Source: Marinobacterium profundum
GTDB lineage: Bacteria; Pseudomonadota; Gammaproteobacteria; Pseudomonadales; Balneatricaceae
Assembly (NCBI RefSeq): GCF_001528745.1
Contig: NZ_BCNS01000129.1
Coordinates: 20,681 to 84,680 of the forward strand
Length of the DNA stretch: 64,000 bases
Direction: 5' to 3'
Shown in pieces: positions 46,319 through 54,380 of the stretch. A model generated the notes under the pieces. It was not told the DNA's origin and did no database searches. It saw only the letters and a list, made by a program, of their open reading frames with translations. Within the stretch, counting starts at the first letter, position 1. The number at the start of each line of letters is the position of its first letter. Made by a program: the position numbers and the translations under genes.

Positions 46319-46675
46319 CGTAGTGCCCTCTGGGGAGAAAGCTTCTTTGAAGCTGCATTAAGGGGGCAAAGGAGTCACCCATTAGCCGATGGTGGTCAAG
46401 CACCAAAATTACCCAGCAGCGCACGTTTTAAGCGCTGTCGTACTTGCCCGTTTTCGCACTCATGGTGACTCATTCGTACCCTGGTCTTCGTTCAGTCGGT
46501 TGCGTAATCAGCCGAACTGATTCGCACCAGTCACCCATATGGATTCAGGCCTGGAGCCGCATCGCATGGATGCCTGTTCCGCCCCTGGCACCGTCGATGC
46601 CACAGAATACCCGTGGCACCTTGACCCCGTTACCATATACATGGCGAAGGTGAGCTAAAGCACTCTCTAGGAGAA
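46319..46675. other. Gap between the SMC-like gene and the NACHT gene
   Basis: 357 bp without a credible gene. It holds direct-repeat copy 1 (46382-46533), TTGACCCCGTTACC at 46621-46634 (also found at 40763-40776), and AGGAGAAATG just before the next start. Base composition drops sharply at its right end. Confidence 0.6.
46382..46533 (+). repeat. Direct repeat flanking the NACHT gene, left copy
   Basis: About 150 bp, beginning TTAGCCGATGGTGGTCAAGC and ending near GATTCGCACCAGTCA. It matches 48518-48662 in the same orientation, with scattered substitutions and small indels. Best blocks are GGTGGTCAAGCACC, ACGTTTT, GGTGACT and GATTCGCACC. The NACHT gene is the only gene between the copies. Confidence 0.65.
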
Positions 46676-48472
46676 ATGTATTTGATTACTGAATTTATTA
46701 AGTATATCGAAGAAAAAATTTTATGGGTCTATTCTTATAAGAAAAATAGGGATCAGTTTTTATCTAGTTTAGCTGATAGTTTTGATAACCCTAATAGTCT
46801 TTGTAAGCTATATGTGTGGCCTCGTTTACAAGAGAAGAATCCCGCAGATGAAATCCACTCTTTTGTAGATACTTCTAAGCCAGCATTAGAAGCCCTAAAG
46901 CCATTTTTTGATGAAGAAAATACTCATAAAGATGGTAGAAATCATTTGATTGTACTTGGTGATGCTGGGATGGGTAAAAGCTCATTTTTATTAATGCTGA
47001 AGTTAAAAAGCATGAGGTTTTTCTGTAATAAAAAATATAAATTTGAATTATTTAAAATTAACTCAGATGTACTTGATGATATTTCAAAAATAAAAGACAA
47101 GTTGAATACAGTTCTTCTTCTTGATGCTTTGGATGAAGATGTAGAGTCATGGGGTAATATTAAGTCGCGGCTATCCTGTTTAATTGAAAGTACATTGGGT
47201 TTTAGGAAGGTTATTATTACGTGTAGGACTCAGTTCTTCCCTGTGGAACAAAAGCATCTTCTAATGAATTCAGGAATTGTAAAAATACAAGAATATAGAG
47301 TTGAAGCTCTATTTCTTTCACTATTTAGAGAAAAGGATATTAGTCTTTATTTGAAGAAAAAGTTTGGTTTTGATAAAGAGAAAATAATTAGATCCAAGGC
47401 GGTAATTTTTAAAATGAAAGACCTTAAAGCACGTCCTCTTATTTTGTCGCATATAGATGATATTCTTAATGGGTCTGATGATTATACTGATATGTTTTCT
47501 ATCTATAGCGGAATGATTACGGCTTGGTTGGAAAGGGAGTCCAGAAAAAACAAACACCTTAACTCTGAGGTGTTAAGAGAAAGTTGTATTTTGATAGCAA
47601 AGTACATGAGTTCTAAAAAATCCAGAAAAATAAATATAGATAAATTAAATAAATTGACGGATATTGGCGCTGTATCTATTAACCTTGATAAGGTCGATAT
47701 TGGTGGAAGGTCGCTATTGAATAAAAATTCAGATGGAGATTTTCGTTTCTCACATTTTTCTATACAAGAATTTCTTGTTGCAGAGTCTATAGTTCTTGGA
47801 TATATGGATTTAAATAGTTTTTCTGAAATAAATATCACAGACTTGATGAAGCAATTTATATTGCAGGGGAGCGGTAGTAAAAACATTTTGGCTGACGAAC
47901 TCCCCGGGAAATGTAGCTCTGCATATGTTAAACTTGAATCTTTTTCTAACTCGGAATATGAAAGGGTGTTTACATCTGAATCTAATCTTCCAAATATTAT
48001 AATGTACAGTGTAGTAGATAGGGGTTTGAAAAGATTTCTGTGTATGGAAAAAACAATGTATTATGAATGTGTTATTAGTAAAACTATGGTGAGAGCAGAT
48101 CTGCTAGAGGTGGATTTTATAAAGTGTAATATGCGTGGTTGTAGTTTTGAATATTCTAGAATAACCAACTCAAGGTTCCATACATGTAGTTTAAATGACT
48201 TGGTAATGGAAGGTTCTGTATTTGAAGGGGTTGTGTTTATGAAAACTGACTTTAGTAATTCAACTCTTAAAGACAGTCAGTTCGAAAGTTGCTCTTTTAT
48301 TGAATGTTTATTTATGGGTACTGATTTGGAAGGAGTTAAGTTTAATAATTGTACAATAGATAATCCAGAAGTTATTAACCATGCTAAATGCCTTGAAAGG
48401 GCGGTTATGGATGAAGGTTTTCTAAAAGGGTTTAGCCTATCAGCTCTTAAAAAAAATAGTTCTTCTATATGA
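46676..48472 (+). CDS. NACHT/STAND NTPase with C-terminal pentapeptide repeats, candidate bacterial NLR
   Basis: A 598-residue protein. The NTPase has P-loop G95-DAGMGK101-SS, Walker B VLLLD150ALDED and sensor-like VIITCRTQFF. A winged-helix/NACHT-associated part contains DFRFSHFSIQEFLVAE, a hallmark of NACHT proteins. Residues ~470-580 are pentapeptide repeats in A(D/N)LxX-like style (FIKCNMRGCSFEYSRITNSRF, MEGSVFEGVVFMKTDFSNSTL, FESCSFIECLFMGTDLEGVKF), likely a right-handed beta-helix sensor. The N-terminal ~70 residues have no effector domain I can name. G+C is only about 30%, against ~58% for the chromosome, a clear sign of transfer. An AGGAG ends six bases before the ATG. Family proteins act in phage defence by ligand-triggered oligomerisation; that role here is inferred. 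Confidence 0.85.
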   Translation: MYLITEFIKYIEEKILWVYSYKKNRDQFLSSLADSFDNPNSLCKLYVWPRLQEKNPADEIHSFVDTSKPALEALKPFFDEENTHKDGRNHLIVLGDAGMGKSSFLLMLKLKSMRFFCNKKYKFELFKINSDVLDDISKIKDKLNTVLLLDALDEDVESWGNIKSRLSCLIESTLGFRKVIITCRTQFFPVEQKHLLMNSGIVKIQEYRVEALFLSLFREKDISLYLKKKFGFDKEKIIRSKAVIFKMKDLKARPLILSHIDDILNGSDDYTDMFSIYSGMITAWLERESRKNKHLNSEVLRESCILIAKYMSSKKSRKINIDKLNKLTDIGAVSINLDKVDIGGRSLLNKNSDGDFRFSHFSIQEFLVAESIVLGYMDLNSFSEINITDLMKQFILQGSGSKNILADELPGKCSSAYVKLESFSNSEYERVFTSESNLPNIIMYSVVDRGLKRFLCMEKTMYYECVISKTMVRADLLEVDFIKCNMRGCSFEYSRITNSRFHTCSLNDLVMEGSVFEGVVFMKTDFSNSTLKDSQFESCSFIECLFMGTDLEGVKFNNCTIDNPEVINHAKCLERAVMDEGFLKGFSLSALKKNSSSI

Positions 48473-48517
48473 GTACAGATGTTTGATCTTGCCCAGCAAT
48501 CGAGGGTCCGAGGTCGA

Positions 48518-48662
48518 TTAGCCAACGGTGGTCAAGCACCCAAAGCTCTCCAACACGTTTTGAACATGTTCTCAATTTTACCTGTTCCATTTACACGGTG
48601 ACTGATTGGCTCCCGAATTTTCTCTTGGTTGGTTGCGATATCAAACCGATTCGCACCGGTCA
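48518..48662 (+). repeat. Direct repeat flanking the NACHT gene, right copy
   Basis: Second, diverged copy of the left repeat. It starts TTAGCCAACGGTGGTCAAGC and ends near GATTCGCACCGGTCA, 2136 bp from the left copy. It ends about 50 bp before the start of the RebB-type gene. Confidence 0.65.
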
Positions 48663-48709
48663 ACGGGGTCCCCCATTATCTCACTCACCCTCCCAGCAAG
48701 GAGCGCACC

Positions 48710-49273
48710 ATGTCTTCTCAGACCCCGGTCAACGAGCAGATCACCGAAGCCGTCACCCAGGCCAACATCAAGGTTATTTCCGAAGCTCCGGCAATGGCGA
48801 CGGGTGCGATTTACCAGGCCGTGGCCCATGCGACCGGCACCCTGTTCGAAAACGCTGTTTCTTCTCAACAGCAGCAAAACGCCCTGATGCAGGCTGCAGT
48901 GAATCAGGGCGTAATACAGATCTACTCGGTGGACACGCAGGCCGGTGCCGAAGCCTTGCAGAATCAGTTCCTGCAAGGCACGGCACAGCTTAACGCCACG
49001 AGTGTGGGCGGCGTCAACCAGCAGATTGTGGACGCGGTAAAGTTAAGCCTTCGTAGCGTGCTCGACAGTGCCGGCGACTTTTCCTTCGCGGTACGCAGCG
49101 CCGCCGAGGCGATGCAGGCCACACTGGATGGTATCAGCGCTACCAGTCATCAGGATGCCATGCGCTCGCTGCAACTGGCTGCGACCGCGGCCTGCCTGCG
49201 CGCGATGATTGCCGATCCCGGCCAGGCCGATGCCTATAGTAAAGTGTTGAACGAGATTAGCCGCCTGGCCTGA
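48710..49273 (+). CDS. RebB-family R-body protein
   Basis: A 187-residue protein whose first ~90 residues match the RebB/killing-trait family: VNEQITEAVTQANIKVISEAPAMATGAIYQAVAHATGTLFENAVSSQQQQNALMQAA. RebB-like subunits polymerise into coiled protein ribbons (R-bodies) that can extend. The start at 48710 has AAGGAG six bases before it. An open upstream extension overlaps the right repeat and is ignored. The protein is longer than usual Reb subunits (~100 aa); the extra C-terminal ~95 residues are Ala-rich and helical (AAEAMQATLDGISATSHQDAMRSLQLAATAA). It stands alone, without the several reb genes or regulators usually clustered, so R-body formation here is uncertain. Confidence 0.78.
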   Translation: MSSQTPVNEQITEAVTQANIKVISEAPAMATGAIYQAVAHATGTLFENAVSSQQQQNALMQAAVNQGVIQIYSVDTQAGAEALQNQFLQGTAQLNATSVGGVNQQIVDAVKLSLRSVLDSAGDFSFAVRSAAEAMQATLDGISATSHQDAMRSLQLAATAACLRAMIADPGQADAYSKVLNEISRLA

Positions 49274-49413
49274 GCGCTGCGGCGACACTCGAGAAGCGAA
49301 TGGTCTTGCCTTTCCTGCCGCTATATATCAGCAAGGCAACAGGCAAGACCTGACGACATTATTCCCCTTTTGGCCCCTCCTTATTCTGAATCCTGCGCTC
49401 GGCTGAGCAGGCC

Positions 49414-50049
49414 TCAGTCCATCAGGTCGAGCGACAGGAACAGGCGTCCTGCGTCATCCGTAACCTCGGGTGACCGGTGGACGATGCCACGGCCTTCGTT
49501 ACCGAACCATCCTTCGCCCTTGAGCAAGGCAACCTCGCCGGCTTGCAGCTGGCGAAAATCCCTTTCGTTGCCGGGCGAGCTTTGGCGTTGCTCATGGCTG
49601 ATCCAGTGTGTGCCGGAACCGAGGTAGGTTGTCACCAGGCGGCAGGGCAGGCGATCCACATGAAACTTCGGGCACATGGCTCGATGCAGCCACTCCAGCC
49701 GCATTCCCACCTGCTTCTGCTCAAACAGGCAGGCAAACATGTCGACCAGCAGCTTGATATCGGCGATCAGGCAATCCCGGCCCGCCCTCGGCGGTAACTT
49801 ACGTTCCAGTTCGGGAGCGACTTCATCCGGGCGCAGCACGCAGCGCAGGCTCAACCCGGGAGGCTGCTGGGCCTGTTGCTCGAGATAACGTCGCAGGCTT
49901 GATGATAACGACCGTTGCCAGATCGCCAGGTTGCAGCTCGCTGCATAGAAACGGGACAGCACTCGAGGGTCGTCCCCCGCCGCGACGCTGAGCTCTGGCA
50001 GCACCGCACTCTTGTGCCGGTGCCTTGGCGGATTGCTGATTGCATTCAT
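49414..50049 (-). CDS. DUF1826 protein, zinc-starvation associated
   Basis: A 211-residue protein of the DUF1826 family, recognised by LAIWQRSL, LVDMFACLFEQKQVGMRLEWLHRAMCPKFHVDRLPCRLVTTYLGSGTHWISH and a C-terminal GEVALLKGEGWFGNEGRGIVHRSP. The conserved MCPKFHVDRLPCR with two Cys and a His looks like a metal or iron-site motif; the fold resembles Fe(II)-oxygenase-like cupins, but the reaction is unknown to me. The ATG at 50049 (with AGCAGGACCCTG before it) is favoured over 50079, which has no ribosome site. The gene diverges from folE2 across a Zur-like palindrome. DUF1826 genes commonly accompany Zur-regulated genes, which fits. Confidence 0.82.
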   Translation of the reverse strand: MNAISNPPRHRHKSAVLPELSVAAGDDPRVLSRFYAASCNLAIWQRSLSSSLRRYLEQQAQQPPGLSLRCVLRPDEVAPELERKLPPRAGRDCLIADIKLLVDMFACLFEQKQVGMRLEWLHRAMCPKFHVDRLPCRLVTTYLGSGTHWISHEQRQSSPGNERDFRQLQAGEVALLKGEGWFGNEGRGIVHRSPEVTDDAGRLFLSLDLMD

Positions 50050-50093
50050 CAGGGTCCTGCTTTCCTTTGCTGCATCCATGTTGTTTGTGTAAT

Positions 50094-50106
50094 GTTATAT
50101 TGTAAC
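50094..50106. promoter_or_regulatory. Zur-like operator between DUF1826 and folE2
   Basis: GTTATATTGTAAC is a near-perfect palindrome (one mismatched pair) inside the AT-rich core GTTATAnTATAAC known for gammaproteobacterial Zur boxes. It lies between the divergent DUF1826 and folE2 genes, so both would be repressed when zinc is plentiful. Confidence 0.7.
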
Positions 50107-50194
50107 TATATCGAGCACAATGGCCGCTCTGCCTCGCGCCCAGCAGGCAGTGCGGCAAAACACCAAAGGCATCGACCAAGGATTTCTGCTGCAT

Positions 50195-51160
50195 ATGAAT
50201 ACCGCCTCTCTCGGCCCTTTCGCTCCTTTACCCGATGTGACAACGTCGACCCGTGCCGTCGTTGGCGGCACGCTGGATGGCGTCGGCATGTCCGGGCTCG
50301 CCCTTCCCGTCACGCTTGCGGAGTCCGCTCGGGGCCATGTTGCCGTTCAGGCAACGGCAAGCCTTTATGTCAACCTTTGCGACCCGCTCGCGAAGGGCAT
50401 CCACATGTCGCGTCTGTATTTGCTGCTCGAAGCCTTCGCCGAACGCGAGGCACTCAGGCCCGCTATTCTCTGCCAGTTTCTGCAGCAGGCGCTTCAGAGC
50501 CATCGCGATATCAGCGATACCGCATCGCTGTCGTTGAGTTTCCAGTATCTGAGTCGCCGTCCTGCACTGAGCAGCAACTACCGGGGGTGGAAAGCCTATC
50601 CGGTGGTGCTGAGTGCCCGGCGGGCCCAGGGGCATACCAGTATTGAGCTTGGTGTGAGCGTGCCCTATTCAAGTACCTGCCCGTGCTCTGCGTCCCTGAG
50701 TCGCCAACTGATTGCCGACGCGTTTCGTGATGAATTCTCCACTAGATCCAACCCGCCCATCGACGCGGTTGCCGCCTGGCTGCAAGAGGAGGGTGGAAGC
50801 TGGGCCACCCCGCACAGCCAGCGATCCTACGCCGATGTTCGGGTCCGGCTGGCGGAATCGGGGACCTTTCCGATCGAAAAGTTGATCGGCACCCTGGAAG
50901 AGGCGCTGCAGACACCGGTACAGACGGCAGTCAAACGCGAAGATGAACAGGCGTTTGCCCGGCTGAATGGTCAGAACCTCATGTTCTGCGAAGATGCCGC
51001 CCGGCGCCTTAAAGCGGCTTTGAACGCGACGCCCTGGCTGGAAGACTTCCAGATCCGGGTGGAGCACCAGGAAAGCTTGCACGCCCATAATGCCGTCGCC
51101 ATGGTCGCTAAGGGGCTTCCCGGGGGATACACGGCTGACGCTCCAGGGCTGTGGCGATAA
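50195..51160 (+). CDS. folE2: GTP cyclohydrolase I type 2 (FolE2)
   Basis: A 321-residue enzyme making dihydroneopterin triphosphate from GTP, the first step to folate. It is the FolE2 (DUF198) isozyme, which does not need zinc. Motifs are LPDV near the start, VNLCDPLAKGIHMSRLY, SYQYLSRRPALSSNYRGWKAYPV-like central strands, the catalytic-cysteine region VPYSSTCPCSASLSRQL, and RVEHQESLHAHNAVAMV. The frame is open to an ATG at 50120. That would make the message nearly leaderless from a Zur-overlapped promoter, and its extra 25 residues are not family-like, so 50195 (AAGGA upstream) is preferred. With the Zur-like box and DUF1826 neighbour this reads as replacement of zinc-dependent FolE during zinc starvation. 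Confidence 0.92.
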   Translation: MNTASLGPFAPLPDVTTSTRAVVGGTLDGVGMSGLALPVTLAESARGHVAVQATASLYVNLCDPLAKGIHMSRLYLLLEAFAEREALRPAILCQFLQQALQSHRDISDTASLSLSFQYLSRRPALSSNYRGWKAYPVVLSARRAQGHTSIELGVSVPYSSTCPCSASLSRQLIADAFRDEFSTRSNPPIDAVAAWLQEEGGSWATPHSQRSYADVRVRLAESGTFPIEKLIGTLEEALQTPVQTAVKREDEQAFARLNGQNLMFCEDAARRLKAALNATPWLEDFQIRVEHQESLHAHNAVAMVAKGLPGGYTADAPGLWR

Positions 51161-51729
51161 CGGCAAGCCGCAGCCAAGGCCGGGAAAGAAGGCCGGGATA
51201 GAATGTCTGGTCTTTTGGGCTGTTAACCGCAAGAAAAACAGGTTGTATAGCTGTTCCTCCTTCACTCTACAGGGACTTGTATCGATGGGCCTGAGGTTAA
51301 AGCGCGCGGCGGCAGTGTTCGCCAACAGTGTGACGACGGTGGCACCGGTCTGGACTGCGGCTGGTTTCGGGGGCAGGGCGTCGGTTTGCAGGCTGTCGAT
51401 GCCGGCAAACTCGAGGGCTCTCGTCTGGAGCACCGTTTTGGTGCAGCACTAATCGTGGATCCTGAGATAAGCCGCGCTTTCACTGTGACAAGTCTGCGTC
51501 TATCCCCCCCTGTTTGGTCCTGAATCAGGGGCGGGACAGCGGTATCCTGCCGGGGCTGGATGCGTCGGGCCTGGTGGGGGCTGTGCCCATGCTGGAATAC
51601 CACACTATGGTGCAGGCTCGGCGTTGATATGAACTGCCGCCGGTGGCAGCGCGATGCTGTGTGCTCCTCTGCTTGGCCAGATAATAGTGTGCACGGCCTG
51701 GCGTAGCATTCATTCGGATAGGCAAAAAC

Positions 51730-51744
51730 GCACCAATATGGTGC
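51730..51744 (+). promoter_or_regulatory. NtrC binding site
   Basis: GCACC-AATAT-GGTGC is a perfect dyad matching the NtrC consensus TGCACC-N5-GGTGCA in all ten core positions. It lies ~175 bases upstream of the sigma-54 promoter, within normal enhancer range. A further half-site, TTTTGGTGC, lies at about 51769-51777. Confidence 0.82.
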
Positions 51745-51905
51745 TATTAATTTCTATTTGTGGTCTATTTTGGTGCTCTACTGTCGAATTTGTGCGCTTA
51801 TATGAGGCGATAGCTCGGGCTTATTATGTTTTAGTCTTTAGTGATAAAAAATAACTTCTTTATTTTCATATGTTTATATAGGTTGTCTATGATTTTGAAG
51901 AATTC

Positions 51906-51921
51906 TGGATCGGATTTTGCT
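51906..51921 (+). promoter_or_regulatory. Sigma-54 (RpoN) promoter
   Basis: TGGATCGGATTTTGCT matches TGGCACG-N4-TTGCW with the GG and GC doublets exactly 12 bases apart; only two consensus bases differ. Transcription would start near 51933 and enter the glutamine synthetase gene. Confidence 0.78.
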
Positions 51922-52075
51922 TATTAAAAAGCAATTGGGTTTCTTCGTCTGACGACACCGGGTTTGAAGCAGAACCTGTGCACCAAAAAGAGGCCCCAGG
52001 ACAACAACACAGGCAGATCCCTTGAGAGGGCCGTCTGTCACACTATTTCACGGCTTATAAGGGTAGGGTATAAAA

Positions 52076-54250
52076 ATGAGCGGCAATGCATCCAGACTCG
52101 CAGCAATCAGCGCTATCACTAACGGCAAGCCCGTCAGTGTTGAGATGCCGGAACCGTTGAGCAAGATCTGGGCTAGCGATGTTTTCAGTCTTTCGAAAAT
52201 GGAAGAGTCGCTGTCCAAAAATGCCTTCAAGGCGATAAAAAACACCGTCCAGACCGGTGCGCCGCTGGATCCTGCCACCGCCGACGTTGTTGCCGCGGCG
52301 ATGAAAGACTGGGCACTGGGCAAGGGCGCCAAGTTTTTCTCCCACATTTTTTACCCGATGACCAACGCCACGGCTGAAAAGCACGATGGCTTTATCGTAC
52401 CCAACGCTGATGGCGTTGCCATTACAGAATTCACCGGCAGCCTGCTGATCAAGGGCGAGCCGGATGGTTCTTCGTTCCCCAACGGCAGCCTGCGCATGAC
52501 CAACGCTGCCCGCGGTTACACCGCCTGGGATCCGACCAGCCCCTGCTACATCATGCACACGGCAAACGGCCCGACGCTGATGATCCCCAGTGTCTTCATG
52601 TCCTGGACGGGTGAAGCGCTGGACAAGAAGATTCCGTTGCTGCGCTCCAACTCAGCCATGAACAAGGCGGCGCACAAAGTGCTGTCCCTTATGGGTGAAA
52701 CCAATATCGCCACCCTGAGTGCAAGCTGCGGTGCCGAGCAGGAATATTTCCTGATCGATGAGAATTTTGCCGCTGCACGCCCTGACCTGCGCCTGGCAGG
52801 CCGCACACTCTTTGGTGCGCCGCCAGCCAAGGGTCAGCAGTTTGATGACCATTATTTTGGTGCTATCCCTGAGCGTGTGCAGGTCTTCATGCAGGATTTC
52901 GAAGACCGCCTGTATCGCCTGGGCATCCCTGCCAAAACGCATCACAACGAAGTGGCACCTGGGCAGTTTGAAATCGCCCCTTACTTTGAGTCGGCCAATA
53001 TCGCGGCGGACCATCAGCAGCTGCTGATGACAGTGCTGAAAAATACCGCCAAGAAGCATGGCCTGCACGCCCTGTTGCATGAAAAGCCCTTCGCCGGTGT
53101 TAACGGCTCTGGCAAGCACGTGAACTGGTCTGTGGGCAACTCGACCCAGGGCAACCTGCTGGATCCGGGCAGCACGCCGGAGAAGAACCTGAACTTCCTG
53201 TTGTTCTGTGGTGCCGTGATCCGTGGTGTGCATCTGCATGGCCCGTTGCTGCGCGCTGTTATTGCTTCGGCGTCCAATGATCACCGTCTGGGTGCCAATG
53301 AAGCGCCTCCGGCCATTCTGTCGGTCTATCTGGGCGATCAGCTGGAGAAGGTGTTCACGGATATCCAGCAGGGCAACCTGGTGCCGAGCAAATGTGGCGG
53401 CGTGATGGACCTGGGTCTGGCGGAAATTCTTACCTTCACCCGTGATCCTGGCGATCGCAACCGCACCTCGCCGTTCGCCTTTACTGGCAACCGTTTCGAG
53501 TTCCGCGCCGTTGGCTCGTCGCAGTCGGTCTCCGGACCACTGGTGGCGATGAATGCCATGATGGCCGATTCCCTCAACTGGATTGCCGGCAAGCTTGAAG
53601 CGGCACTGAATTCAGGCCTGGATCAGGGTTCAGCCGTTATTGCTGTGCTGAAGGAACTGATGGATGCGCATGGCAATGTGCTCTTCGGTGGTGACGGCTA
53701 TTCTTCGGAGTGGCACACGCAGGCGGTTGAAGAGCGTGGCCTGGCCAATAACCGGACATCCGCTGAAGCCCTGCCAGCCTTGCTTGAACAGTCCGTGCAG
53801 GACCTGTTCAAAAGCACCGGCGTGCTGACACCGGTTGAGCTGCAAAGCCGCTATGAGGTGTATTCCGAGCAATATATCCTGTCGATCGAGATGGAAGCCA
53901 AGCTGACGATGGATATGGCGACCACCTCCATCTATCCGGCAGCAACGACTTACCTGTCGGAACTGTGCAGCTCGATCTCCGGTGCTGCCGCCATGGGTAT
54001 TAGCCTGGATAACGGCGTAGCGAAGAAAGTGGCCGCCGAAGCGGATGCTATGATGCAGACGGTTGCTGCGCTGGCTGATGCTACGGAAAAACACGACTTC
54101 GCATCCATCGAAGCTCACATGCAGTTCTGTGCCCACGAGATTCGCCCGCTGATGGACAAGGTCCGCAGCCATGCCGATAGCCTCGAAATGACGGTATCAG
54201 ACGCTGCCTGGCCGCTGCCGAAGTACTCCGAGATGCTGTTTATCAGATAA
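52076..54250 (+). CDS. glnN: Glutamine synthetase type III
   Basis: A 724-residue cytosolic enzyme forming glutamine from glutamate, ammonia and ATP. It belongs to the large GSIII class (usual length ~700-730), not the ~470-residue GSI. Class features visible are the N-terminal block IWASDVFSLSKMEESLSKNAFKAI, HDGFIVPNADG, SCGAEQEYFLID with the metal-binding glutamates, THHNEVAPGQFEIAPYFESANIAADHQ, GVNGSGKHVNWSVGNSTQGNLLDPG, NDHRLGANEAPPAILSVYLG and the late region GDGYSSEWHTQAVEERGL. A sigma-54 promoter with an NtrC box upstream indicates induction under nitrogen limitation, and a strong terminator follows, so it is a single-gene unit. GSIII is less common than GSI in gammaproteobacteria. Confidence 0.95.
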   Translation: MSGNASRLAAISAITNGKPVSVEMPEPLSKIWASDVFSLSKMEESLSKNAFKAIKNTVQTGAPLDPATADVVAAAMKDWALGKGAKFFSHIFYPMTNATAEKHDGFIVPNADGVAITEFTGSLLIKGEPDGSSFPNGSLRMTNAARGYTAWDPTSPCYIMHTANGPTLMIPSVFMSWTGEALDKKIPLLRSNSAMNKAAHKVLSLMGETNIATLSASCGAEQEYFLIDENFAAARPDLRLAGRTLFGAPPAKGQQFDDHYFGAIPERVQVFMQDFEDRLYRLGIPAKTHHNEVAPGQFEIAPYFESANIAADHQQLLMTVLKNTAKKHGLHALLHEKPFAGVNGSGKHVNWSVGNSTQGNLLDPGSTPEKNLNFLLFCGAVIRGVHLHGPLLRAVIASASNDHRLGANEAPPAILSVYLGDQLEKVFTDIQQGNLVPSKCGGVMDLGLAEILTFTRDPGDRNRTSPFAFTGNRFEFRAVGSSQSVSGPLVAMNAMMADSLNWIAGKLEAALNSGLDQGSAVIAVLKELMDAHGNVLFGGDGYSSEWHTQAVEERGLANNRTSAEALPALLEQSVQDLFKSTGVLTPVELQSRYEVYSEQYILSIEMEAKLTMDMATTSIYPAATTYLSELCSSISGAAAMGISLDNGVAKKVAAEADAMMQTVAALADATEKHDFASIEAHMQFCAHEIRPLMDKVRSHADSLEMTVSDAAWPLPKYSEMLFIR

Positions 54251-54322
54251 GCATCAGGATAGAAAAAGCGGGAGCTGCGGGCGTGGTGCCGTTAAGGCAC
54301 TGGCTGCAACCTTCTGAATAAC

Positions 54323-54368
54323 AAAAAAGCCCCGGCTACCTTTGCATAAAGGTAGCCGGGGCTTTTTT
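54323..54368. terminator. Intrinsic terminator after glutamine synthetase
   Basis: AAAAAAGCCCCGGCTACCTTT, loop GCAT, then its exact complement ending in TTTTTT: a 21-bp perfect stem with a run of T on either strand. It can end transcription from both converging sides (glnN and the minus-strand DJ-1 gene). Confidence 0.95.
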
Positions 54369-54380
54369 ACGTCTGGCGGG

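Larger units (their letters stand above)
51161..52075 (+). other. Control region of the type III glutamine synthetase and possible gene remnant
   Basis: 915 bp without an intact gene. The left half (51161-51640) is GC-rich; in separate frames it gives protein-like stretches such as GLDCGWFRGQGVGLQAVDAGK and GILPGLDASGLVGAVPML, interrupted by stops, possibly a decayed gene I cannot name. From ~51720 the DNA turns AT-rich and contains an NtrC-type box and a sigma-54 promoter. A leader of about 140 bases follows, ending in AGGGTAGGG before the start codon. Confidence 0.6.

Noticed and set aside
46444..46653. 69-codon gene between the SMC-like and NACHT genes
   Set aside because: It overlaps the left direct repeat, has no ribosome site and its counterpart in the right repeat is not conserved as protein.
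52022..52062. Attenuator or riboswitch in the glutamine synthetase leader
   Set aside because: A weak interrupted stem is visible around the leader's GAGAGGG, but there is no T-run and no motif of a known riboswitch class.
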